Assembly: GCF_963678635.1 (NCBI RefSeq) | Contig: NC_087067.1 | Location: 24,373,547 to 24,437,546 of the forward strand | Direction of reading: 5' to 3' | From: Symsagittifera roscoffensis | Lineage: Eukaryota > Xenacoelomorpha > Acoela > Convolutidae | DNA: 64,000 nucleotides | Position numbers and translations under genes: made by a program | Shown: piece after piece, positions 12,203 to 24,000 of the stretch | How positions within the stretch are numbered: position 1 is the stretch's first letter | Layout of the letters: each line of letters begins with the position of its first letter | The notes under the pieces: model-generated | Seen by the model: only the letters and a program-made list of their open reading frames with translations | Told to the model about the DNA's origin: nothing | The model's database searches: none

Positions 12203-12447
12203 ACTCGAAGCCTCTTAGAATGAACCACAACAACGATGAGCGCACATGGCAGATAAACAAGTCGGCCGACATTGGGCTAGTATTGGCCAATCAGATGGAG
12301 GCGAGCATGTGTGACCTTGTGGCCTTCATCCGAACGGGTGACGTCAGAGGGGCTATCAGACTGGAGTGGCAGATTGTGGGCAACATTGTCGACAGAATTG
12401 TGTTCGCAATCTACACTGTTACTGTAATAGGCATTGCTTACTACTTG
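12203..12447 (+). CDS. Nicotinic receptor-like subunit, exon with MA helix and TM4
   Basis: The acceptor TTATTTCAG ends at 12202 and the donor GTAAGT starts at 12448. The first two bases complete the split codon from the previous exon. The product contains a pre-TM4 segment (LANQMEASMCDLVAFIR), then LEWQIVGNIVDRIVF leading into TM4 (IVFAIYTVTVIGIAYYL). The E/D-W-x-x-V-x-x-x-x-DR pattern before TM4 is characteristic of nicotinic receptors. It ends in phase 0 and splices cleanly to the last exon. An unspliced frame would run on to 12531, but the canonical donor and the downstream exon make splicing likelier. Confidence 0.85.
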
Positions 12448-13229
12448 GTAAGTTACCAGCTAATATCTGCAGCATCTTACGTATACGAAGTTGTGCAGCT
12501 TTCTAATTCGATGAAAACATGCAGACGATAAAAGCTACAAGACGGTTAGTCTACATACAGAGACGGTAAAACATTTGTATACCGGTTTCGCTATTTTGTG
12601 TTAAAAATTTTGTACCAATTGAATTTGATTTAGGGGCTAGGGTTGACAAAAAATGTTGGTCGTTCAATTCTGATTGAGACAACTTTGTGTTGTGTGCTTT
12701 GCTTTATATATTTGTGTTTTGCCCTGAAACACAAAAACCACTGGTGTTCTCAGATGAGAAAACCCATAGGCTAAACGGCAGCGAAATTGCAGCAACAAAC
12801 TACGTATTGAGATATGTCAAGTCAGTTAATCTGTTGAATTTCACACAGTATTATAACAAAAAATAGTCATTTTTTATACAAGGTTATGAAGCCTTTTTTT
12901 TCGAAAATTCAAAAGTTTTGCAATAGTTGGCTTGTTTTATGGACTCATGTATTATCTAAAATCAAACAACAAAAACGCAAGCATCACAAAAAGTCTTGAT
13001 TGTGATTTTTGATTTTTTTAAGGAAACGTTTTCGGAAAATTAGTCTTATTTCGTCCGATTTGAGGGCAAGCAAGTTGTGAAACAATTAATCGTTTGCCAT
13101 AAAATTGGTTCAATAATCAGCCAAAACGCCTTCGTTTTGTTTGTTTTGCTTTTTGTTAAGTCCACGGTTTAGATCAGACCCGTCTCCTTGTCATTCACTG
13201 GGTATTTTAACCTTCCGTTATTTTTTCAG
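12448..13229 (+). other. Receptor intron 3
   Basis: GT-AG intron with donor GTAAGT and a pyrimidine-rich acceptor TTATTTTTTCAG. No repeat or coding feature stands out. Confidence 0.7.
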
Positions 13230-13313
13230 ATCTACTCCTCCATCAGCCACGCCTACTATGCCAACCCGGAAACAGACGAGAGATGTCGTCAAGATGATGC
13301 CATCTATCAATAA
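13230..13313 (+). CDS. Nicotinic receptor-like subunit, terminal exon and stop
   Basis: The frame continues from TM4 and gives a 27-residue extracellular tail: IYSSISHAYYANPETDERC followed by RQDDAIYQ and TAA at 13311-13313. The base composition is markedly less AT-rich than the surrounding DNA, as expected for an exon. A possible AATAAA polyadenylation signal lies near 13548. The C-terminal tail is polar with one cysteine. Confidence 0.7.
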   Translation: MYSSISHAYYANPETDERCRQDDAIYQ

Positions 13314-13789
13314 CTGAAGTTACTATCGTAAAGATAATCCAGTTAAGTTATAATTATTATTGAGTTTATTAATTTTACTTTAATTGAAAATATATTATGA
13401 GCTGTTTTTTTTTGAAATTCAAAAACAAACACACGCAGTTATATCTTTTTTTGTTTTAACGTTCATGCGCGTGGAATATTGAAAAATTGATCAATATGTT
13501 TGAGTAGACTAATTGATTCGTTAAATTTGATGAAAAACAGATAAAGCAAATAAATAGCAAAAATAACCTAAATTTTATCTGGCTCTGAGCTGCTGAGCGA
13601 AAAAGAGGCTGTGGATATCATTTAGCAGAACTTCGTAGTTATGTTGCAAAACTTATAAATTTGGTAAATTTAACTTTTCTAATTAAATTTTTTCTAGCCT
13701 CTTATTTCAGTTTCTTGTGTCGATCTTCTCGCTGAACGACTTTTTTTTTCAAACAAACAGAGGAACGTTTCAATCCGTTGATTCAAATC

Positions 13790-14640
13790 GTTCGCAGTTC
13801 ATCAATCTAAGTTGAGGAAAAATTTGCTCAATTTTCTCAACGCAGCTCAAATATGTTTCAAGCTTGCTCGACTGATTTAGGGTCTCGAAACTGTCCAAAT
13901 GAAAAATCGAGTTTCTTGAGCTCATGAGAGTAGGCACTTGGGCACTTGGTACCTCAATACCTAAAAGTAACCTCATAACGAGCCTAAACTGTGTTCTGGA
14001 TACAATCACCGTTTCAAGCCTGTAGAACTCTGGAACCCGGGTCGCGGTGCTCGATTTATGTTTCGTCTTTCTCGACTAAACAGGCTGTTTGTTTCAACCG
14101 TCTCAACCAATTTTCGGTATATTTCAATTTTTTGACCAAATTTTGGTATGTTTCAATTTTCTTGATCAAAATTTGGAGTGTTTTGACTGTCTCGACCCAA
14201 AAAAAAGGTTCGAATTTTTTCGACCCAGTTCAGATAAGTTTCGACTTCTCGGACAAAATTCGTTCTTCGATATGTTTTGTCCTTCTCGACAGTCTCGACC
14301 GTCTTTTTTAAAAACTTTATTTGTTCAACTCCGCATAGATATGCTTTGACTTTCTCGACCGAAATGTGTTTGGTTCGAACGTCTCGACCAACAACAAAAA
14401 TTTCCAAAACTTATTTGATTCATCTCAGATTCGTTTCAACCGGCGTAGCCAACAAACTAGCAACAAACTAGTAAGTCGGTAAACGCAACTCAAACAATTA
14501 TCGGCCAGCTCAGTATGATCCAAAAAGTTAAAAGTTTTGAAATTTTAGGGTATGCTTGAGCTATGTTTTGACTTCATGACCAAATATAGGTACGTTTTGA
14601 CTGTGCTTGACCTATGTTTTGTTTTTCCTAACCTTCTCGC
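13790..14640. repeat. Degenerate minisatellite
   Basis: Short phrases such as TTTCAA-CGTCTCGACC, TTTTGACT-TCTCGACC and GGTATGTTTCAATTT recur every few tens of bases on the plus strand. Open frames on both strands arise from this periodicity rather than from selection. Confidence 0.5.
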
Positions 14641-14704
14641 ATATCAAATAGCTTATGTAAATTGGCATAAAAAATTATAATGTATGGTTTATAATGATTG
14701 TTTC

Positions 14705-15141
14705 CAGGTGCGGATTTAGCAGGGGGCGGTGGGGGGTTGCGGACGCCCTCCCCTCTTCAGGGATTCGACCCCCTGCCGACCCAAAGGGTCCCCCCTTTGA
14801 TACTTTTTCAGAAATCCATTTTTGGCCGACCGGCCCTAAAATTTTTCTAAAGGCGCCTTGGGCGCCAATATATACTAACTTTGAGGGGGAGCGCGCGCCA
14901 AAAAAAAACGCGATTTTTTTGTCAAAATTTTTCAAAAGTGCCCCAAAACGGCTTTTTTGACTGTTTTTTCAAAATTTTCCCTGCGGCGCAAAAAATTTTG
15001 CCAAAATAGGGGCAAAACCGTGCTTTGGGGGAGCTCGAAAAATGAATTTGGTCGACCTAAAAAAAAAAAGGTCGTCAAAATTTTGGAAAGTTTTTTGAAA
15101 ATCCGCCCCCCCCCCTCGAGAAAATCCTAGATCCGCCCCTG
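14705..15141. mobile_element. hAT-like non-autonomous element with 8-bp target duplication
   Basis: Starts CAGGTGCGGATTTAG and ends CTAGATCCGCCCCTG, so the termini are inverted repeats. It is flanked by ATTGTTTC (14697-14704) and ATTGTTTG (15142-15149), a 7/8 match to an 8-bp duplication. CAGG-type ends and 8-bp duplications are typical of hAT elements. The interior has C-rich runs and no transposase frame. Confidence 0.75.
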
Positions 15142-15825
15142 ATTGTTTGTTATTATACTTGAGCTGAAAACAAGCTATAGGAATAAATAAGAAGCAAAAT
15201 TTCTGCAACAAAACCCGTTTTTTTTTAAATCGAACCTTCCTATTTTATTTTGATTCTCTTATGAAAACGTGACTGAAACTGTTGATTTGAAAACTGATAT
15301 TTGGTAAAAATTACTTTTAATCTTTTTTTACCCTTAGATCTCGAAAACTTAATTGGTTCCTTCTGAACCTTCTAGTTTTGCGGTCAACAATGCTTCTCAA
15401 TTGATTATTGCAGGTTGCAACTTTCTCACGGAGGTCTTTTTTTGCTCAATTTTGTGCATATTATGTTACAAACGGCAAACTGCGCTTACCACGTGCGGCG
15501 GATTCTGCTTATAAAATGTGGTTTCCATGAAAGCACAATCGGCTACACACATAAACAAACAATTTTAACGCTTTTACAAAGTGTTCTGGGCACATCTTAT
15601 TTTTTCCCTATTCCGCAAGCTTTGATGTTTTTGGGAGGTTTAGAGCAAGATGTTTCAGCCATTTTTGTGAATTTCGCAACACCAGAAGTCGAAGAAAAAT
15701 AATTTCATTGCCGATTCCAACACAACGTCGTTTTGAACCTTTTGCGGATTTCGATTACAAACTGTTGCAATCAGCTTCAAAAATTACACAGTTGGCGTCG
15801 AAAAATTAAGTTTGAACAAAATTAG

Positions 15826-16345
15826 ACAAGACTGCTCGTATCAGGGCGAAGCCCTGAATGTCTGACTGCCTTTGAAGTTTTATGGAGCAGTAATAACATA
15901 AATAATTTAAATGTAATAAAAAAAATGAAATTTTTTTTTCTGAAAGTTGATTTTAAAAAAAAAATTATATCCCCACACGTCATAATGAGTACTAAGTGAT
16001 AGATTTTGTTCCTATTAACAAATTAATTATGGCATATAAGCTTCCTCGAACCAATTTGGAACGATTTCTAAGACGGATTAAATCTCGCTTACGCGTTAAT
16101 AGCGCGAAATATATCGCGCGTTAATTGTCCCAAATTGGCCAAAAAGGCAATCTTTAAACCCCCATAACTTTACGAAAAATAATCACAGGTGAAATATCAT
16201 TTCAAATTTAAGCTCAGGGCAACAATACCTTTTGAATGATATAAAAAATTCCGTCAAAATGGCTAGTTAAAAAGTCGAAATTTGTCTGAAGAAAAAAAAC
16301 CCACCCGAGCACTAATATTCCGTTACTTTCGTATCGAACGTCGAA
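15826..16345 (+). repeat. Dispersed ~0.5 kb repeat family, copy 3
   Basis: One end has TCAGGGCGAAGCCCTGA, a perfect 7-bp stem with a GAA loop; the other has TTACTTTCGTATCGAA. Internal phrases include TATGGAGCAGTAATAACA, CGCTTACGCGTTAATAGCGC and AACCCCCATAACTTTACG. A terminal hairpin raises a Helitron possibility, but no diagnostic TC/CTRR ends are proven. It is paired with an opposite-strand copy at 16924-17532. Confidence 0.65.
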
Positions 16346-16923
16346 ACAATAAATAGAGTTGGGACTATACTTTGTTTCGGACATAAATATGGAAAAAGTT
16401 AGATTCTGTACAATTCTGTACAAAAAAAAGTATTTATGCAGGGTATATACTTAGATCGAGCTCACAGCACAAACCAAGTTTTCACATCTAAACTTTAATC
16501 AAAAATTACTCTATGTTATGCTCGCAGTTTCAAAAATAATAATTTCAAAAACATAAATTATGATCTCGACCAGGGTATACATGCAACATGTAAGCCTCAG
16601 AAAAAAGATCGCTCAATTTAATGTTCAAATAGTAAAGTTTCAAAACTTGGCATTGAACCAGAGTTCGACAGCTCCTGATCCATCTGGAAAATAATGTTGT
16701 TCTCTACAGGAATTAATGATGAACTTTTTGAAAAATAAAACACCCGTAAGCATACTCATATTTAACGGATCTTGTGTGAGTGTGACTTACACTTATATCA
16801 GCTTTAAGTGATTCTGGCTAAAATCTAGTGGGATCCTCTGAGCTTTTCAACTGAAACGCATACAAAAGTGAGGTTGTGAAAATCGGTCCATATATTTATT
16901 ATTTCCTTGCAGCTTTTTTGTCC

Positions 16924-17532
16924 CGACTTTCGATACGAAAGTAACGGAACATTTGTGCTCGGGGTGGGTTTTTTTTTCTTCAGACAAATTTCGACTTTTT
17001 AACTAGCCATTTTTGACGGAATTTTTTAAATATCATTCAAAACGTATTGTTGTCTTGAGCCTAAATTTGAAAAGATATTTCACCTGTGATCATTTTTTGT
17101 AAAGTTATGGGGGTTTGAAGATTGCCATTTTTGCCAATTTGGAACAATTCACGCGCCATATGTTTCGCGCTATTAACGCGTAAGCTGAGATTTAAAGGTT
17201 GCCATTTTGGCCATTTTGACCAATTTGGGACAATTAACGCGCTATATAATTCGAGCTTTTTACGGGTAAGCGGAGATTTAATCCGTCTTAGAAATTGTTC
17301 CAAATTGGTTGAAAGAAGCTTATTTGCCATAATTGATTTAATTCAAGGAACGAAATCTATCCTTTTGTACTTTATATGGCGTGTGGGGGGATGATTTTCA
17401 TAAAAAATTTCAAATTAAAAAAAAAATCATTTTATTTTATTTCAATTAATTTTTTAAAGTTATTACTGCTCCATAAACCTTAAAAGGCAGTCGGAACATT
17501 CACGGCTTCGCCCTGATACGAGCAGTCTTGTT
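16924..17532 (-). repeat. Dispersed ~0.5 kb repeat family, copy 4 (inverted)
   Basis: Starts with TTTCGATACGAAAGTAACGG and ends with the GGGCTTCGCCCTGATACGAGC hairpin end, i.e. reversed relative to the previous copy. An internal duplication repeats the CGCGCTATTAACGCGTAAGC segment. Confidence 0.65.
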
Positions 17533-17751
17533 TTTTTTCTGTGTTTGCTGTATGCAGTAGATGAGTGGAGACTGCTAGGGGGAGGGGGAAGCCTGGGATG
17601 CTGTAAGTTTCCGGTTTCTCATGCTACGTTTCCAGATAGGGTATAAAGTCGATAAAGTCTCATGGCGCTCTCTCAAATGACGTCGTTTTGTATAAGATTT
17701 CTTAATTTGTAATTCTGTTCTCGTAATGACTTCACTTGAAAACAATTTATT

Positions 17752-17815
17752 ATGATTATTATGATTATTATAATTATTATGATTATGATTATTATGATTA
17801 TTATTATTATTTGTA
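17752..17815. repeat. ATT/GATT microsatellite
   Basis: Runs of TTATTATGATTATTATGATT type. The open frame on the minus strand is an Asn-His repeat from this microsatellite and is not a gene. Confidence 0.8.
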
Positions 17816-18417
17816 TTAATCATGCAGAAAATTGAAGTAATAAGGTTTCAGTGGGTTAGGGGTACTTTGTGGGTAACCTGGTAAGACAATGGTAGAAAAT
17901 GACGGTTTTTGGGTTTTTGCGCAGATATTTCATATTTTTTGCAGAACAGCTCGGGCTCGTTATCTAATTTGTAATCTAATTTATAACCTTGTTATATGAT
18001 TTATTAGCTGTAGAATGAAGAATGAATTTAAAATAGTAGAGTAATTGGTATCATGGTAAAACAATGGCAAACGTTTTTGCAGAAGAAATCAGTTTCCGTT
18101 CTTCTCTCAAAAGGACAAAATACGACGCAATTTGTTCTAGAAACCAAAACATCTCACTTTTTAGGCATATTTCACTGATTTTTTGTTGAATTAGATATAC
18201 GCTCAACAAAGAACCTCGATTCAAATAATCACTTATAGCGAATCTCCATGAAATTTTTTGAAAAAAAAAATACTTTACACATATATTAAACTCAAGGTCT
18301 AAAAATTGACAGAAAATTTGTGTCTAAATTTTGATTAAAACCATTCATAATTAGTGAAGATATACACACTTCTAAATATCCGAAAATTTTCTTCGTATTA
18401 ATTGTTCTGACTCTTGT

Positions 18418-19003
18418 AACGAAAGTAACGGAATATTAGTGCTCGGGATGGGTTTTTTTTCTTCAGACAAATTTCGACTTTTTATCTAGCCATTTTTTAC
18501 GGAAATTATTTATATCATTCGAAGGCTATTGTTGTCCTGAGCTTATTTTGAAAAAAAATATTTCTGTGATCATTTTTTGTAAAGTTATGGGGGTTTGAAG
18601 ATTGCCGTTTGAAGATTGCCATATATTCTGTGATCATTTTTTGTAAAGTTATGGGGGTTTGAAGATTGCCATTTTTGCCAATTTGGAACAATTCACGCGC
18701 CATATGTTTCGCGCTATTAACGCGTAAGCTGAGATTTAATCCATCTTAGAAATCGTTTCAAATTGGTTGAAAGAAGCTTATTAGCCATAATTGATTTGTT
18801 GATAGGAGCAAAATCTATCACTTTGTACTTTATACTAATATGACGTGTGGGGGGATGTTTTAACAAAAAATCTTTTAAAAAAATTTTGTTTTTAATATCA
18901 TTTTTTTTTACTTTTATGTTTTTCTTGTTATTATTGCTTCATAGACCTTAAAAAACAGTAGGAGCAATCAGGGCTTCGCCCTGGTACGAGTCGTTTTGTT
19001 TGT
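18418..19003 (-). repeat. Dispersed ~0.5 kb repeat family, copy 5 (inverted)
   Basis: Starts ACGAAAGTAACGGAATATTAG and ends with GGGCTTCGCCCTGGTACGAG. A ~60-base segment (TTTGTAAAGTTATGGGGGTT followed by TGAAGATTGCC) is duplicated inside this copy. Confidence 0.65.
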
Positions 19004-19049
19004 ATTAGTACTCAATGGAGCTTGCTTAAAGTGAATCTTTCACAATTCT

Positions 19050-19195
19050 TCAAAAATTAGCTCGGGACAACATAGCTTTCGAATGATGTTCAAAATTTCT
19101 GTCAAAAATGGCTAGTTAAAATGTCGCAATTTGTCTAAACAAAAAAACCTACCATGAGCACAAATATTCCGTTATTGTCGTATCGAAAGTGGGAA
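19050..19195 (+). repeat. Dispersed ~0.5 kb repeat family, partial copy 6
   Basis: Carries only the right part: AGCTCGGGACAACATAGC, AAAATGGCTAGTTAAAA, then GAGCACAAATATTCCGTTA and CGTATCGAAAGT. Confidence 0.5.
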
Positions 19196-19224
19196 CAAAA
19201 AACTTTATGCATTGTTTTATTGCT

Positions 19225-19462
19225 CAGGGGCGGATCTAGGATTTTCTCGAGGGGGGGGGGGGGGGGGGGGGCGGATTTTCAAAAAAAATTCGAAAATTTT
19301 GACGACCTTTTTTTAGGCGCCTTTAGAAAAATTTTAGGGTCGGTCGGCCAAAAATGGATTTCTGAAAAAGTATCAAAGGGGGGACCCTTTGGGTCGGCAG
19401 GGGGTGGAATCCCTGAAAAAGGGCGTCCGCCCCCCCGCCCCCCCCCCCTAAATCCGCCCCTG
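19225..19462. mobile_element. hAT-like MITE with perfect 8-bp target duplication
   Basis: Starts CAGGGGCGGATCTAGG and ends CTAAATCCGCCCCTG. Both sides are flanked by TTATTGCT (19217-19224 and 19463-19470), a perfect 8-bp duplication. The interior has a run of about 20 G and a C-rich run near the other end, plus segments shared in inverse orientation with 14705-15141. No transposase is encoded. Confidence 0.85.
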
Positions 19463-20399
19463 TTATTGCTATATTCACATGATTTTTTGAAATGTGAGTG
19501 AACTTCAATTTACGACGACTCTAACAGTTCTCTCCTAAGCATATGCGCTATAACTTTTTGTGAAATACTTCAGTGATTTCACATACTTAAACTTAATTTC
19601 TACTAATTGATATATGTAATATCTGCCGAACGAACCCAACCTCGCATTAATCATTGATCACAAACAAGGATTTTTGAGTAGAAACGTTATCATTTAAAAA
19701 AACAATACTGGAAAAGTTGGTCTGCTGTCATGTATTTTTCCAAAACTAATTCAAAACTCATCAAAGTTTTTTGAAGACATTTCACCAGTTTTATGTCTAT
19801 TTGATATCCAAAAATAATTCAAAACAACCAAATATGTTTTCAGCAAATTTTACTGGTTTTGTGTCTATTAGCTATCAACTGTGTTGCAAAATTGCTCTGA
19901 ACTCACTATACATTTATAATTTTGACATAAATTCCTCAAAAAATGTGTAACTGACAGAGTGTTAGAGTTTCTAGGACTGCTTTTAATTACAATCGAAGTT
20001 TGTCTAAGAAAACAATGGTACAATTTTTATTATAACCTGATAACCTTCTAACTTGATCTGCAGCAGCCAATCTTTTGCGTTTTTCCTCTTGAATACTAAT
20101 AAAAATACGCAGAGAAACTTGTTCATAAGTTTTTTTTGTACCTAAAATGTGCAATTTGACCGAACGCCCAACGGCTTGGGTCTGAAGCGGAACACAGGAT
20201 GAGTTCCGTTTGGTCTTTAAGATCGTTTCTTATGAAGAAGGCCAAAAATTGAAGGTGTGACTTATTAAGAAAATTTCTATTCGACGTGACATGACACGTA
20301 ACAATGTGTTTTCAACAACAAAAAAAAATCCAAAAATCAGAAAATTTTATATACAGCAAACAGATGAGAAAATAAAAGAGTCGATAGCTAATTAAATTA

Positions 20400-20895
20400 T
20401 TGTATTCAAGGGAAAAAGCTATTCGTGTTGAAACAATCGTGCTGTTAGAATCGTTACTGACATTATTCTATCTATCGGGAAAGCTGAGGTTTATAGAAGT
20501 GACTTTTTCCGGTGGTGAAGAATACGCTTCTTCAACGAAGACCGGCAATCAGGAGCTGTCTATCGTGGAAGTCTGAAACTATATTTTTAAACAAATTTTA
20601 GCTCTCCGGATACGCCCTGAATTTAATTCAGTTATTATCTGAATTCATTTTCGGGATTGGTGGAGCTAGGAGTCAATAAAAGATCATTCCATCTACGATG
20701 GGCAGGGTACTTCTCTCTACTCTAAACAAACAATTGTAATATTAGTAATTACATTTTTGCCCTGTTTTAGGATTGAGCTTGTCAGACCGAGCCATGAGTT
20801 CACTATTTCGGCATGTAATTGGACGATTTTTGAGCTTTGGCCGCTAGCTTTCAGATTTTAACAATTTTGACAACCCTATCTTACAAATGAAGTAT
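20400..20895 (+). mobile_element. Decayed LTR of a relative of the giant element
   Basis: In plus orientation this stretch aligns by eye to the reverse complement of the left LTR of the giant element. Shared phrases are GCTAGGAGT, CCATCT-CGATGG, ATAGTAATAT/ATTGTAATAT, GCCCTGTTTTAGGA, GAGCCATGAG-TCACTA and GCATGTAATT. Outer limits are uncertain; the 5' half is too diverged to place. It precedes the decayed gag-pol at 21050-24693 in the expected order. Confidence 0.6.
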
Positions 20896-21049
20896 TTTGA
20901 ACTGGCTTTGAAAGAGAGAGTGAAAAAATGTAGAATTTAAATTTGACACCAGCCAATATTTTTTGAGTTAAATTTGCTTTTATTTTCCGTCGTTTTATAC
21001 TTTACTGTAGTGAAGAATATGAAAGATAAGAAAGTTTCAGATGACATGG

Positions 21050-24000
21050 TGTAAACCCAGAGTAAGAAGGTCTCTGAAATCAAGGAAAAATCAGAGTAAG
21101 AGCTGGAGTGGATCTACATCGGAGTCTAGCCAACGTTGCCGAAAACCCCGAAGAACCGAATACCGATGAAATCAAGTTGAGAAGATTGACCAGCGAGTCT
21201 ACTCCGATAGAACAAGGACAGGTTTTTGAGATTTCAATTGGACAACAGGAAGGCTCAGAAAAGTCGGAGCTGTCTGACGTCTCACTTGAAAAGCCTCCTT
21301 TCGAATGAATACTTCCTTCATTTACGCATAATCTGGTCAATTTCTTTCCATTCTCAAAGGGAGCTGGAACTGATGAGATAGACCGGCAGGCGGGGCCTGG
21401 TAAAGGCGAAGAGTCCAAAAATGATGACTATAGATCAAAGTTGAACTTTGACAGCTCGACTCCTCTGGGTATTTTGGAACAGTCAGAACGATCAGTACAG
21501 CTTCCAACGTGAAGCAGGAACCCAATAATTTCTTAAAAACAGATGTAATCAGCACGACAACAGCGGTGGATGCCATAAATGGCTAGACGATGATTTCAAC
21601 AAATACACCCAGCATAACAAGTTGAGGCAGTAACAAGAAAAAAATGAGGCAGAGTAACAAGAACAAGTTGAGGCAGAGTAACCAGAACAATCAACTCCAC
21701 CTTGTATGAAACCCTCGGCTGGTTTCGTATTGTCAGCGCCATGGATGTTTAGAGAAAGAAAACCTAACGGAGAGACAAGAATGTACCGCACTCTCTAGCA
21801 AATTGGACAGGACTGCCCTAAATTGTGTAAAGGTGAAGAAATTACATCAGAAAGATTGCTCCAAAACGATCTTTGAGAAACTACGGAATCTGTTTGTGTT
21901 CAGGAAGGCTAGGACATCAAGCCAGATATGCTTTGAGAAACAACGACAGCGAGAAGAAGAAACGCTAAATAAATTTCTGAACAACCTAGAGATGCTGAGG
22001 CGCCGAAGTCATCCAGTTGAACCCAATCGCCGGATGATTCCAGCAATATCTTTCAAGTTCATTGACGGTGTGAAAAAAACGAACTGAATTCAATGATGGT
22101 AACCCATTAGTCACTCTATTCTGATCGAGCGAAGCCAGAGGAGCTGAGGCTCAAGTCAAAAAATTACCTGCTTCTTAAGCCATCCATAAGATCAGGTTAT
22201 AACAAGAACAATTATTCCAGTATTAACAAAGGGGCAGCTGCTCAGGACAAAAGTTGATAAAAGCCCAAGGGATGAAAAGGACAAGCGACCATTTTCTACA
22301 TATTGCAGTTCCACAGATCTTCATGTATACGCCTGTGCAACGTGCAATCAACGAATGAAGGCAACTGACTTTTGCGTAGAGGGCAAATATGCATCCGAGG
22401 ATGATCACGAAGAGTTTACACGGGTCCTAACATGAAAATTCGGCTTAGGTGCTACTTATGCAAGCTGGAAGATCATTTCAAAATTTTTTGCTTGCTGCTA
22501 TGAGATGCAGTAGCAGACATAAAGCGTCCATGAAAGGAAGAAGCTCTGTCAGCAATCCAGACTTTTTTGGCTCTCTTAGTGAGTGAGGGTAGGGCTAGGA
22601 AAGGACAGAAGCCTCAAGAATTGATGAAAAATAAAATGCAAGCAAATCATGTAGAGGCGACAGAGGCTGAGCCAGAGGGTACCCCACGAGAAGTAACAAT
22701 CGACTACAAAGCCGCCGATAGAGGTTCACTGCATAGTAAATCTATGGTACACTAGAAATCGGCAACAAAAAATACAAGATAGTGCAGAAAATCAATTGGA
22801 ATTGGATAACGAAAAGCTGCAGGGCTAAATCCAAGCATTCTAAGCGGCTCCGCGAGAGAAGACGAAAACACATCCTGTCTGAGCATGATAACGGATGCTA
22901 TCACATGACCTATATGAAAGTCTGAAATACATTCATCAAATGTTGATAATTTTGATATTAATTTCTAAAAAACCATGAAATCTAAAAACCAAATAAAAAA
23001 CCAAAATTCTAAACCGCGAAGAACCAAAATGGAGCGTGATCAAATTTAATGAACTCTTGCTGAAAAACAGCTCGACTTAAAAAATGTCTTGACATGGTGC
23101 CAAAGGCAGCAAAAATTGCTCGATAATCCGGCTTGCTGGGCATCAGGTGATCAGTAATCTAAGCCAGCCAATGGAGTTCACAATGAAGCATCAGGATGGT
23201 CATGATGATTTTATTTGAGTCTTAGTATCAAATTTGGGCCTAGGTGCTACTTTATTTTTGCAATCAGTAAGATTTTTTCAACTTGCTTTTTTGCAGTTCT
23301 GGGATGCAGTAGCAGACATCAACCATCCACGACAAGAAGAAGCTCTGCCAGGAGTCAAGGTTACCATAGCTCTATCAATGAGTGAGTCAGAGCCCAGGAA
23401 AGGTGAGAAGCCTCAAATGACATGAAAAGAAAAAGCTAGCATATCATGTAGAAGTTACAGAAGCTGAGCCATAGAGTATCCAACGAAAATTAACAATTGA
23501 CTACAAAACCACCGATTAAGATGCACTGTTTAGGAATCTTATGTTCCAACAGGAAATGGCAACGAAGGAGATAGTGCAGAAAATCAAATGCAATAGGATA
23601 ACGAAGAGCTGCAGGACTAATTCCAAGCATTTTAAGTACCCCCGCCAGAGACGACGAAAATACATAATGTTTGCGCATGAAATTTCTTTATATCCATGTC
23701 CTGTATGCAAATTTGATTTGCGTTCATCAACTGCTGATTTGTTTAGCATCATTTTTGCAAAAAAAACCTCAAACTGCGAAAAACCAAAATGGAGCGTGAT
23801 CAAATTTACAGAATTTCGGCTGAAAAAACCACACTACTTAAATGACTTTCTTGACATGGCGCCATAGGCAGCAAAAAACAGTCAATAATCCGGCTTGCTG
23901 GGCATCAGGTGATCAGGAATCTAAGCCAGAAAGTGGATTTACCATGATGCCTTAGGGTATTCATGCTGACTATCTGGGACAACCAGAACCACGAACCGAG

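Larger units (their letters stand above)
13314..20400. other. Intergenic repeat-rich region
   Basis: No gene was recognised. It is occupied by degenerate minisatellite, two hAT-like elements, four copies of the dispersed ~0.5 kb repeat and a trinucleotide microsatellite. Remaining stretches (15150-15820, 17820-18400, 19500-20400) show no supported feature. Confidence 0.6.

Noticed and set aside
13770-14471. Overlapping ORFs on both strands
   Set aside because: They arise from degenerate minisatellite phrases; the amino-acid sequence is repetitive in all frames.
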